40,441 bases of DNA from Paenibacillus aceris. Its GTDB lineage: Bacteria; Bacillota; Bacilli; Paenibacillales; NBRC-103111. Each line of letters begins with the position of its first letter. The first letter of the stretch is position 1. The position numbers were made by a program, and so were the translations under genes. Below are positions 7,166-15,984 of this stretch, one piece after another. The DNA lies in contig NZ_JAGGKV010000040.1 in the NCBI RefSeq assembly GCF_017874035.1, forward strand, positions 1 to 40,441, given 5' to 3'. The notes beneath the pieces were generated by a model. That model was not told the DNA's origin. It saw only the letters and a program-made list of their open reading frames with translations, and made no database searches.

Positions 7166-8395
7166 TTGATTTTTCGTCAAAACCGAAGGTGGATCGCGTG
7201 GCTTGAGCTTGCGGTTATTTTAGCTACTCTCATTGTCATCTCCTTGGTTTATCGATTGGATTGGTTATCCTGGTCGCTAAATCCGTTTATGTTTGTAATT
7301 CTTTACTTCTCTCTTCGGTATGGGAATCGGATCGGGATTGCGACGGCAGTGGGGGCAAGTCTGCTGCATATCGTCACGTACATACAGGTGAATGGCGACT
7401 TATATGGGCTGTTTGATCGTTGGGATCAGGCAAAATGGTTCATTTGCTATTGGGGAATTGCTTTGTTTGTCGGTCATGTTTCCTCTGATCTGCGATTCCG
7501 GTACAACATTCTTGCTGATGAATATGAGGAAAACAAGCAGCAGCTAGCAAAAGTGGAGGGGAGCTACAACGATCTTCATGTCGTGAAGAAGGCTTTGGAA
7601 ACAAAAGTAATAGGAGCCCAGGAAAGCTTGTTTACTCTTTATAAAATTGCCAAGGCACTGGATTCCGAGGATTCGGAAATCATTTTCACAGATGCGGTCA
7701 GGCTCTGCAAAGATCTTATTCAAGCAGGCTCTATCGTGATTTATCGAATGAATCCCAGCGGAGATGTCCTTCGGCTGAAAGTGTATTACGGCTCGGAACC
7801 CCAATACCCGGCTACCGTGTTTCTGGATAAACCGTCGCTGTACGCCCGTGTTCGCGAGGAGAAAAGCATTCAAATGCGCCTTGAAAGCGAGCCCTTGGAT
7901 GTCCCCCTCTTTGCAGGCCCGCTGCTCGATCAGAATAACCGGATTGTGGCGATCATCGGCTTGAATGGCTTGGATTTCGTTAATACGAACAAGTATACGC
8001 TTGATTTGTTCCGGCTTATTCTGACCTGGATGGGCGAGAGCTGTGTGAGAGCTTTTGAGAAAGAGGAGAAGCTGAATGAGAAGCGCTACTTCCCGGGCAC
8101 GAAAGTGATGGTGCCGGAGCATTTCTACGCCAAGCTTAATGAAGAAACCTTGCGTGCATCGGACTTCGACCAGAAATTCTTGCTTTTGCACCTGCCCATA
8201 GATTTGGGGGAGATGGAGGAGTCCGCTGCACTGCTGGAAATCAATGAGATTACGCGGCTCATGCTTCGTGATGAAGATGCCATATCGTATGATGCCTTCA
8301 GAGGTGAATTGCTGTTTCTTCTTCCCGCGACCTCCCCGGAGCTTGCTGCTCTCATTGAAGACAGGATCCGCGATCGCTTTAACAGGGGGGCCTAG
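7166..8395 (+). CDS. pelD: PelD-like c-di-GMP receptor of Pel biosynthesis
   Basis: A 409-residue membrane protein with the PelD architecture. Four hydrophobic segments lie at about residues 10-30, 38-52, 55-75 and 90-107. A short coiled coil (about 115-148) leads to a GAF-like domain (about 150-295) and then a degenerate GGDEF domain (about 315-405). R368-D-E-D371 lies where the c-di-GMP inhibitory-site RxxD normally sits, and the GGDEF loop is replaced by DAFRGELLF, so it should bind but not make c-di-GMP. In Pseudomonas and Bacillus cereus, PelD binding of c-di-GMP activates Pel synthesis. It starts with TTG behind GGAGG. PelE follows after two bases. Confidence 0.87.
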   Translation: MIFRQNRRWIAWLELAVILATLIVISLVYRLDWLSWSLNPFMFVILYFSLRYGNRIGIATAVGASLLHIVTYIQVNGDLYGLFDRWDQAKWFICYWGIALFVGHVSSDLRFRYNILADEYEENKQQLAKVEGSYNDLHVVKKALETKVIGAQESLFTLYKIAKALDSEDSEIIFTDAVRLCKDLIQAGSIVIYRMNPSGDVLRLKVYYGSEPQYPATVFLDKPSLYARVREEKSIQMRLESEPLDVPLFAGPLLDQNNRIVAIIGLNGLDFVNTNKYTLDLFRLILTWMGESCVRAFEKEEKLNEKRYFPGTKVMVPEHFYAKLNEETLRASDFDQKFLLLHLPIDLGEMEESAALLEINEITRLMLRDEDAISYDAFRGELLFLLPATSPELAALIEDRIRDRFNRGA

Positions 8396-8397
8396 CC

Positions 8398-9462
8398 ATG
8401 CGAGTTTCGAGACATGCTCGACACTTCGATGTTTCTTCAGGTGCATGGCTGGCGGCAGTGGGAAGTCTCGTTTTCTCCGCATTGGATGTGCTGCAAATGA
8501 TCCATTTTAAGCTGTACTCCATTTGTTTACTGCTTCATCTTCTCCTAGTCTTCATCCACTTTGTCCTGCTAAAATTTGTTAGCCTCCGCACCGAAGACCG
8601 GATCAGCGTAGCGTGGGTGCAAACGTTAATGCTTTTTTTTCCGGGCGTCGGATTTGCAGTGGGAGCATTCATCTGGATGGGCCTGCTGTTGTTTCGCTTT
8701 CGGGATGATTTTTATGAGGAGTATGAGCAGTATGTCTATCACACCCCTCACTCTCTAGAAAGCTATCGCATCAATATAGTGGAAGAGTCGAATCGGATTC
8801 CTGTCCGCGAAGTTTTAATGTCCGGCGATCATGCCGGCAAGAAAGAAGCATTGTTCACGCTATTGGAATACGAAGGCCATAACAAAGTGGAACTGTTTCA
8901 TGAAGCTCTACGCAATGACGATCCCGAAGTGGTGCATTACGCCGCGACGAGCCTGAACTATTTGAACGAGCAATATATACGGAGTATCAAAAAGTGGACG
9001 CAGCTCTTGCAGCAGAACGATAAATCTCTGGAGGCATGGCGGGAGCTGTTCGATTCGTATCGTTATTATTTGGAAAGCCAGTTATTAACGGAAGAGCTCG
9101 CATTTGAAGTTAGACAGACATTTAAAGCTTGGATTGCCAGAGGCAGCCTTCAATTCCCGTATGAGCCCAGGTTTACCGCAGAGCTGTGCTATTTGGCGCG
9201 TATGGAGAAGGACTATATGACGGCAATCCGTTTGGCCGAGCAGCTGTCTGATGTGAAAGGCTGTCAGTATTTGATTTATCTTACCAAGGCAGAATACATG
9301 TATGCAGAAGGAAAGCTGGAGAGTTTATGCCAATTTGCCCAATTGTGGTGGAATAGCGATGTAGAAGTTCCGCAAGAACATTTGCCTGCCATCCAGTTTT
9401 GGAAGGAGATGAAGGAACAAGGTGTCCCGCAAGCTGATCATTTTTTCATTCGTTACCGCTAG
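8398..9462 (+). CDS. pelE: PelE-like membrane/TPR-type scaffold
   Basis: A 354-residue protein with about three hydrophobic segments in the first 100 residues (roughly 16-34, 38-60 and 72-99), then a helical, repeat-like soluble region (HEAT/TPR style) to the end. The primary sequence is poorly conserved, so the PelE call rests on the topology, the length and the position between pelD and the deacetylase gene, which matches known Gram-positive pel operons. PelE is thought to link PelD and the synthase/export complex in the cytoplasmic membrane. The start has a GGGGGG ribosome site that overlaps the end of pelD. Its last 41 bases overlap the next gene. Confidence 0.75.
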   Translation: MRVSRHARHFDVSSGAWLAAVGSLVFSALDVLQMIHFKLYSICLLLHLLLVFIHFVLLKFVSLRTEDRISVAWVQTLMLFFPGVGFAVGAFIWMGLLLFRFRDDFYEEYEQYVYHTPHSLESYRINIVEESNRIPVREVLMSGDHAGKKEALFTLLEYEGHNKVELFHEALRNDDPEVVHYAATSLNYLNEQYIRSIKKWTQLLQQNDKSLEAWRELFDSYRYYLESQLLTEELAFEVRQTFKAWIARGSLQFPYEPRFTAELCYLARMEKDYMTAIRLAEQLSDVKGCQYLIYLTKAEYMYAEGKLESLCQFAQLWWNSDVEVPQEHLPAIQFWKEMKEQGVPQADHFFIRYR

Positions 9463-11266
9463 TATGCTGATGCTCGGCATTGCTTTGCAAACGGTTCGGA
9501 TCGTGGATGTGTTTCCTTTATCTCGTTCGAGGTACTTGTTCAAAGAAGCGGCATTTTCAACCAAAAGTTCGGCTAATGCCGAGGCTTCAGGCGCAGAGCT
9601 TGCGCTGTTCATCTACACGAATCCCAATGATTCAGAAGGTATCAAAGTCAAAGAGAACCTGGAGCATGCGCTGGAGCTTGCCAAGCTGCACTCGGAAACG
9701 ATAGCCGCCGACGATATCCTTACGATAAAACCGGGGCCATGGACAGCTCTTCTGTTAACAGGTGAGGATATTAGCGAGTTGAATCAGGAGACGATACGCT
9801 CATATGTTCGGCAAGGCGGCCGACTGCTTGCTTACACACGCTTCTACGCACCTGAATGGAATGATCTGCTCGGGATTGCGAGCAATAAAGGCTATTTTAC
9901 AGGCGCAAATCAAGGCATCACCGTAAATAAAACCGTATTCCCCGGATATCCGGATCTGCCTGAGACGAATGTGCTATTTTCCAACAATATGCTGGATGTA
10001 GAACTGAGGCCCCAAGCACAAATTTATTTATCCGCCCAAAAGAGTCCTCTGCTGTGGACATTCACTTACGGGCAGGGAAAAGTTGTTTACTGGAACTCGA
10101 CATCCAACGTGCAGAAAGAAGGCCGGGGCTTGATGGTTCAATCCATTGGTCTTGCTCTAGACAGCCTCGTGACCTCACAGGTAGCGTCCAGAAGTTTAAA
10201 TATTGACGATTTTCCTTCGCCTGTGCCACAGGTGGATAATCCGCTCATTCATAAAGAATTCGGCCTAAGCACGCCGGCTTTCTATGAGCGCATTTGGTGG
10301 GAAGACATGGTCCGCTTCTCGAAATTATACGGGTGGAAATACACGGGACTGATGATTGGTACTTATCAAAATCAAACCCGCCCTCCGCTTCCTTCCTTGC
10401 TGGAAAATACGCCGAAGCTCATCCCCTATTTCGGCTCCAAGCTGCTTAGCCTTGGCGGTGAGATTGGGCTGCATGGATACAACCATCAATCGCTTGTTAC
10501 TGCGGATGAGCCGATTAAAAGTGAGCTCGGATACATCCCTTGGCCAAATAAAGCGGCAATGGTGGAAAGCCTGCAGCGGTTGACAGAGCTGTCCAGCAGC
10601 TTATTTCCCGGACACGAATTGAAGACGTATGTGCCGCCATCAAACGTCATGAATAGAACGGGCAAGCATGCGTTAGCTGAGGCGGTCACCTCGGTAGACA
10701 TTATTTCTTCTCTTTACACGGTTGGGGGAGAAAAGGGGTTCCTTGAACAGGAGTTTGGGGTCGACAAGGAGTTGCCGCAGTTTACGAATTTTCCTCGTAT
10801 CTCTTCGGGGTACGTCATTGATGAAGGGCAGAAGTTTTTCATTAATGATGCCATCGCCAATTTCGGCATGGTGAATCATTTTGTTCATCCAGATGACGCG
10901 CTCGATATTAATCGGTCTGGTGGAAAAGGATGGAAGTATTTGAGCCAGCACTTCGAGAGCTGGATGTCGTGGCTACATAAAACGTATACCTATCTAGAAC
11001 CACTAACGGTTCGCGATGCGGTCAAAAAGTTCAGTCTCTATGAAGCGGGTACGGTTAACGTTCATTACGGCAGCGAGGCCATTACCATTACAACGAAAGA
11101 TCAATTGATACCCATGCATTACACCGTAAGGGTGCCGAATCATCAGACTCCGGAGATCCCCAAAGAAGCGGGACATCTTACAAGCTTGGATGCCGCGGAA
11201 GGCTTATGGCATTTGGAAGCCCTCCAGCCGACAGTGAATATACAGTTGAAGGAAAGTAAGCCATGA
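9422..11266 (+). CDS. pelA: PelA deacetylase portion (membrane-anchored polysaccharide deacetylase, DUF2194-like)
   Basis: A 614-residue protein with an N-terminal signal anchor (residues about 4-22). Residues about 60-250 resemble the Rossmann-like domain of PelA. A carbohydrate-esterase-4-like deacetylase follows: D262-D263 in NIDDFPSP stands for the TFDD motif, and H351-x3-H355 in LHGYNHQS is the metal-binding pair. It would deacetylate GalNAc/GlcNAc units outside the membrane. The glycoside hydrolase region found at the start of Pseudomonas PelA is absent. The separate gene at 5783-6616 probably supplies it. The GTG start at 9422, behind AAGGA, overlaps pelE by 41 bases and pelF by four bases (ATGA), showing strong coupling. 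Confidence 0.85.
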   Translation: MSRKLIIFSFVTASMLMLGIALQTVRIVDVFPLSRSRYLFKEAAFSTKSSANAEASGAELALFIYTNPNDSEGIKVKENLEHALELAKLHSETIAADDILTIKPGPWTALLLTGEDISELNQETIRSYVRQGGRLLAYTRFYAPEWNDLLGIASNKGYFTGANQGITVNKTVFPGYPDLPETNVLFSNNMLDVELRPQAQIYLSAQKSPLLWTFTYGQGKVVYWNSTSNVQKEGRGLMVQSIGLALDSLVTSQVASRSLNIDDFPSPVPQVDNPLIHKEFGLSTPAFYERIWWEDMVRFSKLYGWKYTGLMIGTYQNQTRPPLPSLLENTPKLIPYFGSKLLSLGGEIGLHGYNHQSLVTADEPIKSELGYIPWPNKAAMVESLQRLTELSSSLFPGHELKTYVPPSNVMNRTGKHALAEAVTSVDIISSLYTVGGEKGFLEQEFGVDKELPQFTNFPRISSGYVIDEGQKFFINDAIANFGMVNHFVHPDDALDINRSGGKGWKYLSQHFESWMSWLHKTYTYLEPLTVRDAVKKFSLYEAGTVNVHYGSEAITITTKDQLIPMHYTVRVPNHQTPEIPKEAGHLTSLDAAEGLWHLEALQPTVNIQLKESKP

Positions 11267-12675
11267 AAATTGCCTTGATCGTAGAAGGGAGCTATCCCTA
11301 TGTTTCGGGGGGCGTAGCCAGTTGGATTCAGATGCTCGTTTCCTCCATGCCCCAGCATGAGTTTGAAATCATCGCCATCTCATCTTCCCGCAAGGATACT
11401 GCAAACTACAAATACAAGCTTCCGCCCAATCTCTCCGGTATTCACGATGTGTTCATTATGGACTACCAGAAACTGGGGGAGGGCAGGGCTCCGCGTTTGT
11501 CGGAATCTGAGGCCGAAGCGTGTTTAGATTGGTTCGGTTTCCAGCGGGACTCGGAGCAAGCTCTTCCGCTTATGGCCGATCAAGCGAAGCTCGGTAACCC
11601 TGTTTCTTTTATGAAAAGCGAGAGCTTTTGGAACTTCCTAGTCTCCGCCTACGAGACGGAAATGCCGGATCATTCGTTTAATAGCTATTTCTGGACGTGG
11701 AGATCGATGTATTTGCCAGCGATTTACTTGCTGCAGCAAGCTTATCCGGAGGCGGACCTGTATCATGCCGTTTCGACCGGATATGCGGGCTTGATCGGCA
11801 CCTATTTGCGGATGAAGCACAGGAAGCCGTTCCTGCTGACTGAACATGGCGTCTACGCCAGGGAGCGGGAGGAAGAAATATTGAAATCGGCCTGGGTGGA
11901 TCCGCCTTTTAAGAAACGATGGATCGATTACTTTTACCATATGTCGCAAGGGGCTTACCGTACGTCTGACCGCACGATTGCGCTGTATGGCGGCACTCAT
12001 CGCATTCAGCTGGAGCTTGGCGCTCCTAAGGACAAGGCCTTGGTGATACCTAACGGCGTTGATTATCAGCGGCTTTCGCTGCTGCCCCGTAAGGCGAACA
12101 ACGACGGTGATCGGATCGTTTTTGGCGCCTTGGTTCGTCTTGTACCGATTAAGGATATCAAAACGCTGCTCTACGCAGCGAGACTGGCTAGTTCGGAGAT
12201 TGCCAACATGAGCCTGATGATTATGGGACCGACAGACGAAGATCCTGACTATTATCAGGAGTGCTTAGCCTTAACGCGCAATCTTCAGCTTGAGGAAATC
12301 GTGGCTTTTACCGGCAAAGTTGATATTGAAGACTATTTGCCTCATATTGATGCTCTCATTTTAAGCAGCATCAGCGAAGGTCAGCCCCTGGCGGTACTTG
12401 AAGGGATGGCTGCAGGAGTTCCATGGATATGTACGGAAGTCGGCAGCTGCCGGGAGCTGCTTGAAGGGAAGGATGAACACGATGCGGGCATTGCAGGGTA
12501 TATCGTACCTCCGGTGAATCCGAAAGCGATGGCTGACATGATGGTGAAGATGCATGCACTTCCGGATGAACGGACTTATATGGGCCATGTGGGCCGCAGG
12601 CGTGTAGCTTCCTATTATCAAATTAATCATTTTATTGATGCTTATAAGCAGTTATACGACGAGGTGGCAACCTAA
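11263..12675 (+). CDS. pelF: PelF glycosyltransferase (GT4)
   Basis: A 470-residue cytoplasmic GT-B glycosyltransferase, the proposed Pel polymerase that uses UDP-activated amino sugar. The N-terminus has the GT4 glycine motif (GSYPYVSGGVASWIQ, residues 9-23). The C-terminal donor domain carries RLVPIKDIKTLL, then the E372-x7-E380 pair in SEGQPLAVLEGMAAGVP. There are no membrane segments. The length fits PelF. Its start is joined to the deacetylase stop by ATGA and its stop to pelG by TAATG, so the three genes are translationally coupled. The donor would come from the epimerase encoded at 4857. Confidence 0.93.
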   Translation: MKIALIVEGSYPYVSGGVASWIQMLVSSMPQHEFEIIAISSSRKDTANYKYKLPPNLSGIHDVFIMDYQKLGEGRAPRLSESEAEACLDWFGFQRDSEQALPLMADQAKLGNPVSFMKSESFWNFLVSAYETEMPDHSFNSYFWTWRSMYLPAIYLLQQAYPEADLYHAVSTGYAGLIGTYLRMKHRKPFLLTEHGVYAREREEEILKSAWVDPPFKKRWIDYFYHMSQGAYRTSDRTIALYGGTHRIQLELGAPKDKALVIPNGVDYQRLSLLPRKANNDGDRIVFGALVRLVPIKDIKTLLYAARLASSEIANMSLMIMGPTDEDPDYYQECLALTRNLQLEEIVAFTGKVDIEDYLPHIDALILSSISEGQPLAVLEGMAAGVPWICTEVGSCRELLEGKDEHDAGIAGYIVPPVNPKAMADMMVKMHALPDERTYMGHVGRRRVASYYQINHFIDAYKQLYDEVAT

Positions 12676-14141
12676 TGGCGGGAATCGGATTTACTCTCCA
12701 AAAGCTGTTCCGTGACGACTATCTGTCGCTGCGTGTCCGCGCTTATGCGTATGCTTCCTTCATAGCGGCTGGTCCTTGGATACTGTCCGTTGGGAGCATT
12801 GCCTTCATTAATGTTATACTTGTTCATTTTGCGAATGTAGAGGACAACCAGCGCCAATTGTTTATCGTCACCGTTTCGTACTGCTTTATTTTTTCCCAAA
12901 TGCTTTCAGGGGGCTGGCAGCTATGCGTAACGAGGTATTTGGCCGACCATTTTTTCCACAATCGGTTGGAGGTCGTTACGCCCACCTATATAGGCATCTC
13001 CAGAATCATTTTTGGCATTTCACTGCTTGCGGCTGTCATTTTCTATTGGTCCTCGCCATTGTCCATCCTGTATAAGGTGATGAGCGTTCTCTTATTTTTC
13101 ATGTGCGGGCAGATCTGGCTGGCGATGGTTTTCTTAACCGCGGCAAAAGATTACAAGATGATTGCGATTGCTTTCTTGGCTGGAGCTGCGGTATCCATAG
13201 GGAGTGTCTTTGTCCTGCTTCATTACCCGATCAGCTTCACCCAGTATAGGCAGTCCACGAATATATTGCTGGGGTTTAGCTGCGGCATGTTGCTCACGAT
13301 GGCAATATTGGTTTTTGTGCTGCTGCGTGCCTTTCCTGCGAGGACGGCGGTCAACCCTTATGGCTTTTTACAATATGTAGATAAATATCCTTCTCTCCTG
13401 TGGACGGGATTTCTCTACAACATTGGCGTCTGGACGCATAATATGATCATTTGGCTTGGGTCGTCCGGCGTGCGGATCGAGGAAACATTTCGCTACAGTC
13501 CGATTTACGATACCTCGGTATTTTTAGCGAATCTTACGGTTATTCCATCACTCGTTTTGTTTGTCGTTTCCGTAGAAACGGAGTTCTATGATAAATATAA
13601 AACGTTCTACGGATACGTGACTAACGGCGGAACGCTAGAGATGATACAAAAAGCCAAAAAGCGTATGGTGGAGGTGCTCTGGCGGGAGTTGTACCGATTG
13701 ACTAAGCTGCAGGGCATTCTGACCGTGTTTATCATCCTTATCAGCGAGATGCTGCTGGAACTGGTCGGCCTGCAAAAAACGGTGATCGACATTTTCAAGC
13801 TGTGCGCTTTGGGGGCTCTGTTAAATGCGATTATGCTTATCCACATTCTGCTGATGCTCTATTTTGAGGATCGCAAAGGCGCAGTCATCACGGGTGGGAT
13901 TTACTTTGGTCTTAATGTGCTGCTGACGGCCGGCTTGCTGCCCTTGGGCTTTGATTATTATGGCTTTAGCTATTTTCTGGCCGGGCTTGCTGCTTACGGC
14001 TGGAGCGGGTATCGGCTGCTGATCTTTTTGAAGCGGATTGAGGTGCATACGTTTATCTCGCAAAGCATCATCTACAAGGAGAAGTCAGGTTTCTTCGCTC
14101 GTTTAAGTGAAAAAGTGTACCTGCAGCGGTATTTCAAATAA
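12675..14141 (+). CDS. pelG: PelG membrane transporter
   Basis: A 488-residue polytopic protein with about 12 hydrophobic segments and no soluble domain. The N-terminus MAGIGFTLQKLFRDDYLSLR and the following RAYAYASFIAAGPWILS are typical of PelG. It belongs to the MOP/MVF superfamily and is proposed to carry the polymer across the cytoplasmic membrane with PelD, PelE and PelF. It overlaps the pelF stop by one base and is the last pel gene. The next gene runs the other way, two bases after its stop, leaving no room for a separate terminator between them. Confidence 0.92.
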   Translation: MAGIGFTLQKLFRDDYLSLRVRAYAYASFIAAGPWILSVGSIAFINVILVHFANVEDNQRQLFIVTVSYCFIFSQMLSGGWQLCVTRYLADHFFHNRLEVVTPTYIGISRIIFGISLLAAVIFYWSSPLSILYKVMSVLLFFMCGQIWLAMVFLTAAKDYKMIAIAFLAGAAVSIGSVFVLLHYPISFTQYRQSTNILLGFSCGMLLTMAILVFVLLRAFPARTAVNPYGFLQYVDKYPSLLWTGFLYNIGVWTHNMIIWLGSSGVRIEETFRYSPIYDTSVFLANLTVIPSLVLFVVSVETEFYDKYKTFYGYVTNGGTLEMIQKAKKRMVEVLWRELYRLTKLQGILTVFIILISEMLLELVGLQKTVIDIFKLCALGALLNAIMLIHILLMLYFEDRKGAVITGGIYFGLNVLLTAGLLPLGFDYYGFSYFLAGLAAYGWSGYRLLIFLKRIEVHTFISQSIIYKEKSGFFARLSEKVYLQRYFK

Positions 14142-14143
14142 TG

Positions 14144-15007
14144 TTATCTGATCGATTTCCGGGCGGCCGCAGGCGTCATGCCCAGCACTCTTTTGAACAT
14201 CGCGTGGAAATGGGGTAAGCTTTCGAACCCGCATATTTCTGCGATATGTCGAATATTGACATCACTTTCGCCAAGCAGCTGCTTCGCCCGAATGATACGC
14301 TTCGTCATGATATAGGCGGTGATGTTCATGCCAATCAACTGCTTAAAGACGCGGCTGAAATGCGCCGGCGAGACGGCGGCTTGCTTGGAAAGCGTAGCGA
14401 GCCCGATGTCCTCGCAAAAATGCTGATCGATAAAGAGCAGAATCTCTCTCATCCAAACAGGACCGACAAGAGTGTCCCCCGCGGGCAGCATGGAACCGGA
14501 GCCTACATCCCGCTGTAAAAAAAGCAGCAGCTGAAGCAGCTGCAAGAAGATCGCCTGGCGGTGGCCAGGGCTCGACTGTCTGAGCTCTTGCTGGATCGAC
14601 TCCAAATGGAGCTCCAGATACTGACGCTGTGGGAGCAGCAGCTCCAATTTGTAATGGCGGACCCTTGCTGCATGCTCGAAGCTCTTCAAATAGGAGAACG
14701 AGTCGCCGAGCTGCGGCGCTTGGATCATACCGGGACTAAAATATACCGCGGTAGACGTTACAGGTGTTTCCTTGTCAGGGTTGGCTCGGTGGATGGTATT
14801 TCCGGGGATAAGGAACAGATCGCCCTGCTTCATGTCGTAAAAGGTGTGATCGATGAAAAACGTACCTTTGCCGCGGTACACATAGACAATTTCATACCAC
14901 TCATGAAAATGGTCAGGAAGCTCGCTTTGCGAGCTTTTTGTGTTTTTATAGGCAAACGAGAAAGGAAAGGCATCGTTCGTATCGAAAATTTTACGTACAG
15001 GATGCAT
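14144..15007 (-). CDS. AraC-family transcriptional regulator
   Basis: A 287-residue regulator. The N-terminal cupin sensor (HFHEWYEIVYVYRGKGTFFI and QGDLFLIPGNTIHR) is followed by a C-terminal pair of helix-turn-helices (about residues 188-285: IGLATLSKQAAVSPAHFSRV and VNIRHIAEICGFESLPHFH). It diverges from the lactonase / aldo-keto reductase / Zn-dehydrogenase operon and probably activates it in response to a sugar. The inducer is unknown. The ATG is preceded by GAAGGAG. The gene converges on pelG with a two-base gap. Confidence 0.92.
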   Translation of the reverse strand: MHPVRKIFDTNDAFPFSFAYKNTKSSQSELPDHFHEWYEIVYVYRGKGTFFIDHTFYDMKQGDLFLIPGNTIHRANPDKETPVTSTAVYFSPGMIQAPQLGDSFSYLKSFEHAARVRHYKLELLLPQRQYLELHLESIQQELRQSSPGHRQAIFLQLLQLLLFLQRDVGSGSMLPAGDTLVGPVWMREILLFIDQHFCEDIGLATLSKQAAVSPAHFSRVFKQLIGMNITAYIMTKRIIRAKQLLGESDVNIRHIAEICGFESLPHFHAMFKRVLGMTPAAARKSIR

Positions 15008-15070
15008 ACGGCATCTCCTTCACAGGTAAGAGTTCCCTAATGATATCAAAAAAACGTACAAATATGCTAG

Positions 15071-15080
15071 ATATCGATAT
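15071..15080. promoter_or_regulatory. Small palindrome in the AraC/lactonase divergent region
   Basis: ATATCGATAT is a perfect 10-base palindrome in an AT-rich divergent gap of 146 bases. It might be a protein-binding site, but a palindrome this short can arise by chance, and AraC proteins usually bind direct repeats. Confidence 0.2.
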
Positions 15081-15153
15081 TTCTTATGCCGAAAATGCTG
15101 TTAAAATAAAAAGAAAGCGATAACAAAACAGGTTATAGATAAGGAGATATGCC

Positions 15154-15984
15154 ATGCGAATCGATGCACACCAACATTATTGGAAAATTGATCGAGGTGA
15201 CTATGGATGGATTGGCCCGGAGCTGCCGGTCTTGTATCGTGATTTTATGCCTAGCGATTTATGGCCTCATCTGAAGCAGCATCACTTGGATCGGACGATT
15301 GTTGTCCAAGCAGCGCAGACATTGGAAGAAACGAATTATCTCCTGTCCTTAAGCGAGAAATCAGAAACAATTGCAGGTGTTGTAGGTTGGCTTGATTTGC
15401 ATGATCCTGAGTGCATGCTCCAATATAAAGAATTCAAAAAACATCCCAAGTACGTGGGCTTCAGAGTCATGATTCAAGAAATGACGGATGCAAGCCGGAT
15501 ACTAGAGCCTCATTTTGTTGAAGCGCTGCGATATTTTGCCGAGGAGGACGTTCCCGTTGATTTGCTTGTAAAATCTGAGCAACTAGCGCCGGTAGTTGAG
15601 CTATTGGACCAAGTTCCGAGATTGCGAGCGGTGATCGATCATATCGCGAAGCCAAAGATTGCAGATGGGGTAATTGAACCCTGGAAAAGTCAGATGACGG
15701 CTATCGCGAAGCACTCGAACGTATACTGTAAGCTTTCGGGTATGGTGACGGAAGCGAATCATACAAGCTGGGTTAAAGAAGATTTTATCGTGTACATCCA
15801 GCATGTTCTGGAAGTATTCGGAACGGAGCGGGTTCTATTCGGGAGCGATTGGCCGGTCTGCTTGTTAGCTGCTGATTATGACGAAGTCGTAGGTGTACTG
15901 ACGCATGCTTTGCCGGAAACTTGGACTGAGCACGACAAAGACCGTCTATTTGGACTAAACGCGAAGGAGTTTTATAAACTATGA
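15154..15984 (+). CDS. Amidohydrolase-family sugar lactonase (L-fucono-/L-rhamnono-lactonase type)
   Basis: A 276-residue metal-dependent hydrolase of the COG3618 amidohydrolase-2 family. Metal ligands are H6-x-H8 (RIDAHQHYW) and D232 in LFGSDWPVC. The IDHIAKP motif (about residues 161-167) is typical. Such enzymes open sugar 1,5-lactones (L-fuconolactone, L-rhamnonolactone) to the aldonic acid after a sugar dehydrogenase step. It heads a three-gene operon with an aldo/keto reductase and a Zn-dehydrogenase. Its stop overlaps the next start (ATGA). AAGGAG precedes the ATG. The precise sugar is not determinable. Confidence 0.88.
   Translation: MRIDAHQHYWKIDRGDYGWIGPELPVLYRDFMPSDLWPHLKQHHLDRTIVVQAAQTLEETNYLLSLSEKSETIAGVVGWLDLHDPECMLQYKEFKKHPKYVGFRVMIQEMTDASRILEPHFVEALRYFAEEDVPVDLLVKSEQLAPVVELLDQVPRLRAVIDHIAKPKIADGVIEPWKSQMTAIAKHSNVYCKLSGMVTEANHTSWVKEDFIVYIQHVLEVFGTERVLFGSDWPVCLLAADYDEVVGVLTHALPETWTEHDKDRLFGLNAKEFYKL

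Noticed and set aside
7544..8482. A 312-residue minus-strand reading frame opposite pelD
   Set aside because: It is antisense to a well-supported gene, has no recognisable motif, and its composition is explained by codon use on the other strand.
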